This document shows positions 7,424 to 15,374 of a stretch of DNA of 56,902 bases, in pieces. Where the stretch lies: NCBI GenBank assembly GCA_964596985.1, contig CAZQWG010000011.1:1-56902 (forward strand). The letters run 5' to 3'. The stretch is from GCA-020345945 sp964596985. Its GTDB lineage: Archaea > Thermoproteota > Bathyarchaeia > RBG-16-48-13 > GCA-020345945. Below the pieces are notes generated by a model. That model worked only from the letters and a program-made list of their open reading frames with translations. It was not told the origin of the DNA and did no database searches. A program made the translations under genes and the position numbers. Positions within the stretch are counted from its first letter, which is position 1, and each line of letters opens with the position of its first letter.

Positions 7424-7696
7424 CTAACCACCAACGAAGGGAGGTAGGAGCGCAACCACATCCCCATTATTCAGAGAGAACGAGGGTTCTAGCGTGTCCA
7501 TATTTCGACCATTGATGAGCACTATAAGTTCTGATCCTACTTTATAGGGTCCTATGTAGCCTTTTCTGGTGGTGCCAGTCCTCTCCGAGAGTTTCGAGAT
7601 AAGGTCCCCTAATCTTGTGTTGTCTTCCAATTCTACTACCGTTTCATTATTAATGAGCCTTGTCAGGTCGCCGAACGCTCTTACCTTCACCTTCAA
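7424..7696 (-). CDS. MoaD/ThiS-family sulfur carrier
   Basis: 90 residues, beta-grasp pattern MKVKVRAFGDL...LLPPFVGG ending in the Gly-Gly tail that is thiocarboxylated in MoaD and ThiS. MoaD donates sulfur to the dithiolene of molybdopterin/tungstopterin. It lies 78 bases downstream of the tungsten-type AOR on the same strand, so a role in making or loading that enzyme's pterin cofactor is likely. The tail is intact and no fusion is seen. Confidence 0.85.
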   Translation of the reverse strand: MKVKVRAFGDLTRLINNETVVELEDNTRLGDLISKLSERTGTTRKGYIGPYKVGSELIVLINGRNMDTLEPSFSLNNGDVVALLPPFVGG

Positions 7697-7774
7697 TTAC
7701 GATCCCGGGTTGTATCTGTCTCCGTAAGAGAGTTTTCAGGTTTCTCGGCAACGGGATTGAGACAGAGGGGGAGG

Positions 7775-9628
7775 CTACTTCCTTAGCTTGACCATAGCCC
7801 TGTCGACATCTTCAAGCCCGAGCTCTTCTAAGACCTCTGACTTGGGAATCCCCTTCTCATCCCAGCCGATGGCTTCATAGTACTGCTTCCTCTGTTCTTC
7901 GACAAGCGCTTTGTCAGTCGTCTCACCCTTGTGGGGCCCTGAGGGCAAAGGCTCATAGTATCGTGGTGGATTCTCATCGTCGACTGGAGGCTCCCACTTT
8001 ACGTCCGGTCCGCCGAGGAGCAGCGCAGCTCTTTGGATGTGGGTGATCCTGGAGCCCAAGGTGGTGTACCATTCCTCTTTGGTCGTGTCCCATCCTGTGA
8101 CCGCCCGGTGGAATTCCCATATGAGGTCTTCTAAACCGAAGACACAGAAGGAGCAGACCACCGCCGAGTCGTTGTAGACCATCTGCATGTCTGTGTATGC
8201 GTCCGATACCCTTGAGGTGTGGTCGCCACACTGGACTGAGCAGGCGTAGCCTATGGGGTTCATGTCCAGCCCGCTCCTGGTTCCATGGGCTCCCACCTCA
8301 ACGCCCTTCACATGAACCGCGTAGGGCAGTACATTCACGCCTTTCATCTCGCTGATCTTGAGAGCGGCCCTGTAGGTTCCCTCAGCTAGGACGTCTCCTA
8401 TTCCCTCTCTGGCGACGATCTTCCTTGCGAGGGCCTCGAAGGCCTCGACGTCGCCCCACTCCAGCTTGAAGCCTAGGTCCTTCTCCGTGAGTATCCCCCT
8501 CTGGTAGAGTTCTGCTGTAAAGGCCAGAGTGTTCGGACCGTTTATCCCTGAGAAGCCCAGGTAGTCGATCAAGGCTGAGAGGTATATGCACTTGCCGGGG
8601 TCGAAGATCCCGAGGTTTGGGCCCAGAAATGCTTGAAGCTCGTAGTCCGGGTTGTCCGTTATAGCCCCCTTATATGGTCCCGTCTTGACGACTGCAAGCT
8701 TCATGCATGCTGTTACGCAGTTGAAGTCGCTCCAGTACCTCTTTACCCAGTATCTATGGTCGAATCTGTCGCCACCGAAGGATCTCTCGTCATGCCACTC
8801 TTCCTGCCAGTTCCGAACGGGTTCAGAGCTGCTCCTAGCGGCTACCTCCCATCCTCCATACCCAGTGCCCCAGCGCCTCATCCTGTCCCTTCTCACCATG
8901 GTCCCCTCTTCGACCTTATCTCTCAGAAGCCTCACGGCCTGGGGGCTCATCACATCAGGCATAGGCTTCGTACCCTTCGCAACGATGGCCTTCAGGTTCT
9001 TGGAGCCCATGACAGCGCCGTATCCGCCATAGCCCGCGGCATGACTGATCTTCTGCATTACTGCGGCGGTTCTGACTCTGCTCTCACCCGCTGGACCACA
9101 ATATATGAAGGCTGGCTCCGTCAGGCTTCCAGTGTTCGGAGCCCTCCTACCGAGTTCCTCCCTAACCTCCATCGTCAGGATCTTCGTCATCTCGAATGCT
9201 TCTTTCCCCCAGATCCGACTTGCATCCTGGATCTCGCCTTTATCGTCCGTGACGAGGAGGTAGATTGGGCTGCTCGCCTTCCCTGTTACAATGACTCCGT
9301 CGTAACCGGTGCATCTGAGTTCAGACGGAAACTCGCCGCTCGTCGTCGAGCCAAGGATTCCGTTGCTCTGGGGGGATTTCCCGGAGACGCATATCCTAGC
9401 CCCAGGGTAGATACCAGTCAGCGGACCTGTCAAGGCGAGGAATATGTTCTCAGGTCCGAGTGGGTCGACGGTCTCCCATCTATTCCCAAGCCGATCCCAC
9501 AGTATCTTCGCCGCCAGACCCCTCCCACCAACGTAGTTGCGAAGCACCTCGTCCTCGAAGGTGACCTCCTCCACCCTCTCTGTTGAGAGGTCGACATCAA
9601 GAAACTTCCCTGCGTACCCCCTCGACAT
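7775..9628 (-). CDS. Aldehyde:ferredoxin oxidoreductase (AOR family, tungstopterin)
   Basis: 617 residues, full length for AOR enzymes, which oxidise aldehydes to acids with ferredoxin as acceptor using a bis-pterin tungsten centre and one [4Fe-4S]. The N-terminal domain opens with GYAGKFLDVDLSTERVEE and has NYVGGRGLAAKIL. Cofactor-binding segments include SGEFPSELRCTGYDGVIV and GRGL. In the cluster motif the usual C-x2-C-x3-C appears as D301-x2-C304-x3-C308, with a further Cys at 492 or 495, so one ligand is replaced. The ATG directly follows the stop of the upstream ferredoxin gene (TAGATG), which indicates coupled translation. Substrate unknown. Confidence 0.92.
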   Translation of the reverse strand: MSRGYAGKFLDVDLSTERVEEVTFEDEVLRNYVGGRGLAAKILWDRLGNRWETVDPLGPENIFLALTGPLTGIYPGARICVSGKSPQSNGILGSTTSGEFPSELRCTGYDGVIVTGKASSPIYLLVTDDKGEIQDASRIWGKEAFEMTKILTMEVREELGRRAPNTGSLTEPAFIYCGPAGESRVRTAAVMQKISHAAGYGGYGAVMGSKNLKAIVAKGTKPMPDVMSPQAVRLLRDKVEEGTMVRRDRMRRWGTGYGGWEVAARSSSEPVRNWQEEWHDERSFGGDRFDHRYWVKRYWSDFNCVTACMKLAVVKTGPYKGAITDNPDYELQAFLGPNLGIFDPGKCIYLSALIDYLGFSGINGPNTLAFTAELYQRGILTEKDLGFKLEWGDVEAFEALARKIVAREGIGDVLAEGTYRAALKISEMKGVNVLPYAVHVKGVEVGAHGTRSGLDMNPIGYACSVQCGDHTSRVSDAYTDMQMVYNDSAVVCSFCVFGLEDLIWEFHRAVTGWDTTKEEWYTTLGSRITHIQRAALLLGGPDVKWEPPVDDENPPRYYEPLPSGPHKGETTDKALVEEQRKQYYEAIGWDEKGIPKSEVLEELGLEDVDRAMVKLRK

Positions 9629-10174
9629 CTAGACCAACTCCTCGGCCTTCTCGCCGTACAGGTTTAAGGCCAGATCCTTCGTTATCTCCTCAGGAGTCCG
9701 GGCGAAGAGCTTGTGCGAGGGTCCCCCAAACCCGGTCTGCGACTCCTTTACAACCCATAGGGCGTCAAAGTTGGCTTTCTGGCATACCTTGACGCACTCG
9801 GGATCACCATCGCAGAGGTCGCAGATCACCGCCTTCCTATCGCCAGGATGAAGGAAAGGGATTCTCCCCGGGCAAGCATCGATGCACTTCCCACAGCTGG
9901 TGCACTTCTCTCTGTCGACTAGGACAGCACCTGTCTTCTCACTCACAGAGAGAGCGCCATTCACAGGACAAGCAGCAACACAGGGGTAATCATCGCATTG
10001 AGCGCATAATATAGGGATCTCGACCCCAGGGACGAGCATAAACACCCTTACCCTAGAAGCCGCAGGCCAGATCCTTTCCTCATGGTGAAGCGAGCAAACG
10101 ACCATACACCTTCTACACCCGCTGCATCGAAGGAAGTCTCTGGATACCCAAGGAAATTCTTTTACCGCGTTCAT
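9629..10174 (-). CDS. Four-cluster ferredoxin subunit (HycB/CooF-like)
   Basis: 181 residues with CSGCRRCMVVC, CAQCDDYPCVAAC, CTSCGKCIDAC and CDLCDGDPECVKVC, enough for up to four [4Fe-4S] clusters, as in the electron-transfer subunits of complex iron-sulfur oxidoreductases. No signal peptide, so cytoplasmic. It is the first gene of the operon with AOR (adjacent, no gap) and MoaD. It probably carries electrons from the tungsten enzyme to a partner. Confidence 0.9.
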   Translation of the reverse strand: MNAVKEFPWVSRDFLRCSGCRRCMVVCSLHHEERIWPAASRVRVFMLVPGVEIPILCAQCDDYPCVAACPVNGALSVSEKTGAVLVDREKCTSCGKCIDACPGRIPFLHPGDRKAVICDLCDGDPECVKVCQKANFDALWVVKESQTGFGGPSHKLFARTPEEITKDLALNLYGEKAEELV

Positions 10175-10301
10175 ATTCTTATCAACAATCCTTTACTCTT
10201 AGATACTCAAAGGCATTATCAATGCTTTTGCTAGGCTATTTCTCCTTCTTTTTTCAATTCTTTTTGGCTCTGTCCAGATAAACTATGCGCGAATGCAGTA
10301 A

Positions 10302-10326
10302 AAAGAGGCTAGAAAAACAGCCGTCT
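10302..10326 (-). terminator. Terminator-like hairpin after repeat B
   Basis: On the minus strand GGCT-GTTTTTCT-AGCC is followed by a T-rich run. It lies about 13 bases after the 3' end of repeat B and supports transcription of the repeat on the minus strand. Confidence 0.4.
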
Positions 10327-10338
10327 TCACTACGGATT

Positions 10339-10463
10339 TGGAGCCCCGGGATAGGTTCACATCAAGGTTTGAACCCGCAGGTTAGAGCCGATTTAGAGCT
10401 GTAACCGTAGCGGTTTCCGCTATGGTTCAGATACTCTTTGGTAGTGTTTCGTGCACCCTCGCC
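10339..10463 (-). repeat. 125-bp tRNA-like repeat, copy B
   Basis: Same length and ungapped alignment with copies A and C. On the minus strand it has a perfect hairpin TAGCGG-AAA-CCGCTA, a ten-base stem with one mismatch (GGTTACAGCT region), the stem GGTTCA/TGAACC with a ten-base loop, and the tRNA-Thr-like end GGGGCTCCA. Downstream in that direction lies GGCT-N8-AGCC followed by CTCTTTTT (about 10321-10300), which looks like a terminator. Copies B and C share this flank; copy A does not. The rest of 10175-10622 is empty of genes. Confidence 0.75.
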
Positions 10464-10622
10464 TTTGAGCCATTACCAGCTGAACCACCAACATAATAGG
10501 ATAATAGGAGCCCAGCATACAACATTCTCTGGAAGCTGGCATAGAGAAAACGGAAGGCAGGTCGGATTAATAGCAGATTCTCTGTTAAGCAAGATTCACC
10601 TGAGGAAACCGACCAGAAGGAA

Positions 10623-11666
10623 GTGAAGTTGAAGAATTCCGATAGTAAAGAAGACTTTTTGTCTGGATTAAAGCCCAAAGTTGGGATTCTCTTCAATGCA
10701 CCGATTCAGCCAACCAGAGGTGAAGACATAGACTATGTAGCTGAGGCTGAAGTTGAAGATCAGGTTAATGCTGTTCAAGATGCTTTGAGAAAGCTAGATT
10801 TTCAGCATCAAACTTTCCCACTCGAAAGGGATGTTGAGGAATTAATAAAGGCAGTGAGATCGTATAGACCAGATGTTGTCATAAATCTCTGTGAAGGGGC
10901 TTTCGGGGACAGCCATCTTCTGATGAACGTGCCTTCTATACTTGAGCTTCTAGGTATTTCTTATACTGGTTCACCGCCCCTAGCGTTAGGACTGTGTGAA
11001 AACAAGGGTATGACTAAAGATATCCTGAGAGCCAATGGAATAACAACCCCAGAATATCAGGTCTTGAACTGTTTTGAGGAGTGGAGAGGAGAAATAAACT
11101 ATCCATTATTCGTGAAACCTTTAAGAGAGGGGGCAAGTCTCGGAGTTTCAAGGAGGAGCTACGTTACAGACAACAACGAGTTGAGAAGTCAAGTAGAATA
11201 CATAACCAAGTGTTACAGGCAACCAGCCCTAATAGAGGAGTATATAGATGGAAGGGAATTCAACATAGCATTACTGGGCAACGAAAGAATAGAGGTTCTA
11301 CCGATCTCTGAAATCCTATTTGGATTCAAAGAAGAGCCGAAAATAGTCGATTACTCCGCCAAGTGGTTAAAAAAGAGCGAAAATTATAGGAAGACCACAC
11401 CGGTATGTCCTGCAGAAGTTAGGCCCTTCATCGAAGATGAATTGAAGAAAGTATCTTTAAGGGCTTATGAGTTGCTATGTTGTAGAGACTATGCTAGGGT
11501 CGATATACGTCTAAAGAAGGAGGTACCCTACGTTCTTGAAGTCAATCCCAACCCGGACATCTCCCCTGAGGCTGGGTTTACTCGATCCTTGAAGGCTGCA
11601 TGTATTCCCTTCAAGAATTTTGTCGAGAGGATTGTTTCTTTCGCATTAGAGAGGAAATATTCATGA
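10623..11666 (+). CDS. ATP-grasp ligase, D-alanine-D-alanine ligase-like
   Basis: 347 residues. N-terminal pre-ATP-grasp domain (KVGILFNAP... VINLCEGAFGDSHL), central ATP-grasp segment (LGLCENKGMTKDILRANGITTPEY, PLFVKPLREGASLGV, IEEYIDGREFNIALLG) and C-terminal metal-binding part (ARVDIRLK...YVLEVNPNPDISPEAG) with the N-x-N-P pattern. This is the Ddl fold. Archaea lack murein, so the substrate is not predicted; other carboxylate-amine ligations are possible. GTG 10623 is used as start. The gene converges on the acetyltransferase at 11692. Confidence 0.85.
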   Translation: MKLKNSDSKEDFLSGLKPKVGILFNAPIQPTRGEDIDYVAEAEVEDQVNAVQDALRKLDFQHQTFPLERDVEELIKAVRSYRPDVVINLCEGAFGDSHLLMNVPSILELLGISYTGSPPLALGLCENKGMTKDILRANGITTPEYQVLNCFEEWRGEINYPLFVKPLREGASLGVSRRSYVTDNNELRSQVEYITKCYRQPALIEEYIDGREFNIALLGNERIEVLPISEILFGFKEEPKIVDYSAKWLKKSENYRKTTPVCPAEVRPFIEDELKKVSLRAYELLCCRDYARVDIRLKKEVPYVLEVNPNPDISPEAGFTRSLKAACIPFKNFVERIVSFALERKYS

Positions 11667-11691
11667 GCAGCTTAATTTGATATAGCCGTTC

Positions 11692-12210
11692 TCATAGCAG
11701 CAGGAAGTAGGCAGTTTCATCATAGAATTTACCGTCTTTCTTGATTCTATCCTTCCTTAAGCATTCAAGTTTGAATCCCGATTCTTCCGCTAAACGTCTC
11801 ATAGAAGTATTCTCTGAAAGAGTCTCTATCTCAAGCCGTTTAATCCCCTTCTTCTCAGCCAATTTAATAGCCGAATCTATAAGCCGTTTACCGATTCCTT
11901 GCCCCCAATAATCCGGGTGGACACTTATCCCTATACTCGCAACATGCTCCATGAATATCCCGAGATTCCATAAACCAAGAAAACCCACTATACGCCCATT
12001 ACTCTTGGAGACGAGAATCTCCACTAGCCTATTCTTACGCAGATTCTTGAAAAACCTCTTATAGGATTGAAACTCCTTCCCCAAGTCTTCATCGACAGGC
12101 TCAGTCAGCCATCTCATAACTTTGGGCTGGCTCTCGATTTCAATTATTGCTTTTATCTCGTCATCCGTAAGGGGAAGTTGTTTAGCATCAATTATTTCAA
12201 GACTCAACAC
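11692..12210 (-). CDS. GNAT-family N-acetyltransferase
   Basis: 172 residues with the GNAT core: substrate strand (NGRIVGFLGLWNLG), the acetyl-CoA loop PDYWGQGIGKRLIDSA (Q/R-x-x-G-x-G/A pattern), and RLEIETLSENTSMRRLAEESGF, which resembles RimJ/RimL-type enzymes with the helix before the final strands. Probably transfers acetyl to an amine or a protein N-terminus; substrate unknown. Stand-alone gene. Confidence 0.85.
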   Translation of the reverse strand: MLSLEIIDAKQLPLTDDEIKAIIEIESQPKVMRWLTEPVDEDLGKEFQSYKRFFKNLRKNRLVEILVSKSNGRIVGFLGLWNLGIFMEHVASIGISVHPDYWGQGIGKRLIDSAIKLAEKKGIKRLEIETLSENTSMRRLAEESGFKLECLRKDRIKKDGKFYDETAYFLLL

Positions 12211-12404
12211 GATCCCTCTGAGTCCGGTTCTGTAATAATGTAGAAATTATCCATCATAGGTTCGAATAGTCTTCACTGAACTATTTTTCTAGGCATACAA
12301 AGATGACTGTACTGTAAGCCTTGATCAGTTCCAGTAGAGTTCTCCTCGTCTATGTTAATCAGGGCATTACCGTTCCTAACCACAGCAATAAAAATGATTG
12401 CTTT

Positions 12405-12440
12405 AAGACGGCGAAAAGACGCTAGAAAAGCAGCCGTCTT
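12405..12440 (-). terminator. Hairpin after repeat C
   Basis: Inverted repeat AAGACGGC (12405-12412) and GCCGTCTT (12433-12440) with T-rich sequence inside, directly downstream of repeat C on the minus strand. A likely 3' end for a repeat-derived transcript. Confidence 0.4.
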
Positions 12441-12451
12441 CACTACGGATT

Positions 12452-12576
12452 TGGAGCCCCGGGATAGGTTCACATCCACGTTTGAACCCGCGGCTTAACG
12501 CTGATCCTGAGCAGTAACCGTATCATTTCCGACTACGATTCGGATACTCTTTGGCTATTGTTTGTGTGCCCCCGCT
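12452..12576 (-). repeat. 125-bp tRNA-like repeat, copy C
   Basis: Third copy, same length as A and B. The tRNA-Thr-like end GGGGCTCCA and the GGTTCA/TGAACC stem are exact, the central hairpins are weaker than in B. About 40 bases beyond the tRNA-like end are shared with copy B (GCAGCCGTCTTCACTACGGA region, compared with ACAGCCGTC in B). Confidence 0.75.
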
Positions 12577-13035
12577 TTCCAATATTCTCTAGGGATGAAA
12601 ACCGATTAGTCAAGAAACGAACGACATCAAAGGGATGGTTGCGGCACTCGCTTGCTATGCCTTATGAGGTGTACTCCTCTATCAAGGAGGCATATGTCTA
12701 TCAAGCTCTTATTCTCGCCGTGCTATGGAGGGTTCTCTTAGAACCTGTCTGATCGCTTCGACGCACCCTGCCCCTAAAGGTCTCTGCACGAGGAGGATTG
12801 CCACCGCCCAACGGACCAACAAACCGTAAGACACACATGCTACGCGCATTTCCTCGACCAACCCTGTAACCACACCCCTATTGTTACATGTGAAAGTGCG
12901 CGTTCGTACCCCTGACGGAAACCTCTTAGACCACTGAGTAGTCAAGGCGGCATCCGCATCAACAATGTAAGCTGGTTCCATGCGCATGCCGGAAAACTAT
13001 ATGAGTTTTTGAGAAGACACTTGAAGAGACATGTG
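12577..13035. other. Intergenic region, no clear gene
   Basis: A 92-codon minus-strand frame (12709-12987) exists but has no ribosome binding site or recognisable motif, and I do not support it. The region must hold the promoter of the cysteine-synthase-like gene. Confidence 0.4.
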
Positions 13036-14043
13036 ATGAAGGTTGTAGACAGCACACTAAGCCTGATAGGGAATACACCCCTCCTCAAACTGCGGAGAGT
13101 GACGAAGGACCTTGACGTGAACGTATACGTCAAGTGCGAGTATCTCAACCCCAGCGGAAGCATCAAGGATAGAATGGCCCTCCGCATGGTAGAGGAAGCC
13201 GTGAAGGAGGGTAGGCTTAGATCTGGAGACACCATCATCGAGATGACCAGTGGAAACACCGGGTCGGCACTAGCCTTCGTAGGAGGCGTGAAGGGATACA
13301 GGGTTCGCTTGTTTATACCAGCCCAGTGGACCAGTACCTACCGCCCAACGGAAAGGATCAACATAATGAAGTTCTTTGGCGGCGAGGTAGAGACCTTCAG
13401 TCTAGGGGAGTACGAGGAGGCCCTAAGGAATCTAAGCGAGGAAGAGAAGGGCGTGGCAACCCTCATCATAGGAATGAAGAAGTGCTATGAGCTCGAACAG
13501 AGTGACCCGGACATCTGGTGGCCGAACCAGATGTGCAACATCCAAAACGCCTTGGCACATAGAGATACTACTGGGAGGGAGATCCTGGATCAGGAGGGGG
13601 AGGTAGATGGGTGGGTGGCATCCATCGGGACAGGTGGCACCCTCCTAGGCGTAGCTGAAGCCCTCAAGAAGGAATGCCCCGCTCTCAGAGTTGTCGGCGT
13701 CGAGCCTACAGACGCATCTATGATTGAGTGTACAAGGTCTGGAACGATTAAGAGGTTCTTCCAACTCTTCGGCATCCCGAGGATGAAACTGCTCACAGAG
13801 ACGATGCTGGAGAAGGGATTGCCGGACGAGGTGATAACCGTCACCGATAGGGATGCAAGGGAGATGGCCTACAGGCTCTGCAAAGAGGAGGGTCTCTTCT
13901 GCGGGATGTCCTCAGGCGCCAACGTCTACGCTGCCATCCAGACCGCGAAGAAACTAGGCAGAGACGCCAAAGTGGTAACCGTCCTCGTCGACAGAAGGGA
14001 CAGATACTTCCCAGAGCATCCAACAGAACACTACGTCATCTAG
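13036..14043 (+). CDS. Cysteine synthase-family PLP enzyme
   Basis: 335 residues from ATG 13036 (the frame extends nine codons up to TTG 13009). Opening MKVVDSTLSLIGNTPLLKL, PLP lysine in NPSGSIKDRMA, the substrate loop TSGNTGSALA, the phosphate loop GTGGTLLG and C-terminal GMSSGANVYAA are all of the CysK/CBS class. The C-terminus has DRRDRYF, close to the DRGxRY motif of cysteine synthases. Such enzymes make cysteine from O-acetyl- or O-phosphoserine and sulfide; the exact substrate cannot be fixed. The long middle insertion (KKCYELEQSDPDIWWPNQMCN) is reminiscent of cystathionine beta-synthase-like variants. Confidence 0.85.
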   Translation: MKVVDSTLSLIGNTPLLKLRRVTKDLDVNVYVKCEYLNPSGSIKDRMALRMVEEAVKEGRLRSGDTIIEMTSGNTGSALAFVGGVKGYRVRLFIPAQWTSTYRPTERINIMKFFGGEVETFSLGEYEEALRNLSEEEKGVATLIIGMKKCYELEQSDPDIWWPNQMCNIQNALAHRDTTGREILDQEGEVDGWVASIGTGGTLLGVAEALKKECPALRVVGVEPTDASMIECTRSGTIKRFFQLFGIPRMKLLTETMLEKGLPDEVITVTDRDAREMAYRLCKEEGLFCGMSSGANVYAAIQTAKKLGRDAKVVTVLVDRRDRYFPEHPTEHYVI

Positions 14044-14147
14044 AACCTTAGCCTAGACCTCTGTAATAAATACGGTAGAAATCAAAAAGGAAAAGGGGGT
14101 TAAAACAGGCTTCTTTTACCGAAATAAGGATGAAATGAATTGATTTT

Positions 14148-14238
14148 GGAGCCCCGGGCGGGTTTCGAACCCGCGACTTGCGACTCGCCCGTGTGTAAGA
14201 ATACGAGGTCGCCGCTCTGCCGTCTGAGCCACCGAGGC
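14148..14238 (-). tRNA. tRNA-Thr(CGT) with a 16-nt intron
   Basis: Acceptor GCCTCGG/CCGGGGC with one T-G pair, discriminator U73 as expected for archaeal tRNA-Thr, CCA encoded. D arm GCTC/GAGC, anticodon stem GCGAC/GTCGC, T arm GCGGG-TTCGAAA-CCCGC. The 23-nt anticodon loop resolves into the 7-nt loop CTCGTAA plus an intron between 37 and 38. CTCGT pairs with ACGGG in the intron, as in a bulge-helix-bulge. Its 3' end is the source-like sequence of the 125-bp repeats. Confidence 0.9.
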
Positions 14239-14305
14239 AAGCCGGGTATCTGGGATCTTAGAGAGGCTATTAAGAAATTCGGATTCCTAATATGATCCAA
14301 CAAAT

Positions 14306-15331
14306 ATGACTGTATTTGCACGCGGAGAAATGGGTATGGTGTTGGCATCCGATCTTGGGGAAAGAAAAATCATTGAAATGCTCAGAGAGAACCTTGAAAT
14401 CCCAACGAATATGATTCTCCCGTTTGGGGACGACGTTTCTGCCATCAGTGTTCCTGGAGATCTGGCATGTGTCTTGAAGACGGATATGCTGGTTGCTAAG
14501 ACAGATGTCCCGCCAGGGATGTCGATTCAGCAGGCAGCCAGAAAAGCGGTTGTCATGAACATAAGTGATTTCGCGGCGAAAGGAGTTAGACCACTTGCAG
14601 TTCTGGTATCTGTAGGTATTCCTGCAAGCTTCACAAGAGAGGAGATCATTCAACTTGGAACCGGGCTGAATCAAGGAGCCACCGAATACGGGACTTTTGT
14701 GGTCGGTGGAGACACGAACGAGGCTGATGACCTGATAATTAGTTGTGCCGTATTTGGACTCAGTAGCCCCGAACTTCTAGTCGGGAGATCGGGTGCTGAA
14801 ATCGGAGATATCGTCGCTGTGACCGGCCCTTTTGGCAACACAGGAGCCGGATTCAGGATACTACTTGAAGGGGTAGAGCCACCTCCAGGGGTGCGAGAGA
14901 AGATTCTTAGCTCGATCTACATGCCAAGGGCCCGGCTAGAACTCGGAGTGGCGCTTGTTGAGGAAAGGGTTGTCTCGTCGTCAATCGATTCCAGCGACGG
15001 GCTGGCTTGGTGCCTACACGAGCTTTCAGCAGCCAGTGACGTCGGTTTCGAGCTTGACAGCATCCCTGTCTCGGAGGAGGCGAGCATATTCGGGAAGGCC
15101 CAAGGCTTGGATCCTGAAGAATTAGCCTTGTACGGTGGGGAAGAGTACGAACTGGTGCTAACAATACCCCCAAAGAAGCTTGGCCAAGCGATGAGAGTTG
15201 CAGAGGGGAAAGACTCGAGGATCGCACCTGTTGGACGGGTTGTAGACCTGAAAAGAGGGGTAATCCTCAAGTCCGGTGAGAAGGAAAAGGAAGTCGCCTC
15301 AAAGGGATGGGAGCACTTCTCTGAACAATAG
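14306..15331 (+). CDS. thiL: Thiamine-monophosphate kinase
   Basis: 341 residues (possible shorter start ATG 14336, preceding VLASDLGERKIIEML). ThiL hallmarks are GERKIIEML, GDDVSAI, LKTDMLV, ARKAVVMNISDFAAKGVRPLA and VVGGDTNEADD in the N-terminal half. AVTGPFGNTGAG and SIDSSDGLAWCLHEL follow, then the late GGEEYELV. It phosphorylates thiamine monophosphate to the diphosphate cofactor with ATP, as an AIRS-fold dimer. It starts just past tRNA-Thr and converges with the dehydrogenase at 15375. Confidence 0.92.
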   Translation: MTVFARGEMGMVLASDLGERKIIEMLRENLEIPTNMILPFGDDVSAISVPGDLACVLKTDMLVAKTDVPPGMSIQQAARKAVVMNISDFAAKGVRPLAVLVSVGIPASFTREEIIQLGTGLNQGATEYGTFVVGGDTNEADDLIISCAVFGLSSPELLVGRSGAEIGDIVAVTGPFGNTGAGFRILLEGVEPPPGVREKILSSIYMPRARLELGVALVEERVVSSSIDSSDGLAWCLHELSAASDVGFELDSIPVSEEASIFGKAQGLDPEELALYGGEEYELVLTIPPKKLGQAMRVAEGKDSRIAPVGRVVDLKRGVILKSGEKEKEVASKGWEHFSEQ

Positions 15332-15374
15332 CCGTATTGAGGATGTAGAATCGAAGATTGCACCTGTTCTGAGC

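Noticed and set aside
8633..9586. Plus-strand frame of 317 codons opposite AOR
   Set aside because: Antisense shadow of a well-supported tungsten enzyme gene; its product matches nothing and has no start signal.
12709..12987. 92-codon minus-strand frame before the cysteine-synthase-like gene
   Set aside because: No ribosome site, no motif, and the region must hold the promoter of the next gene.
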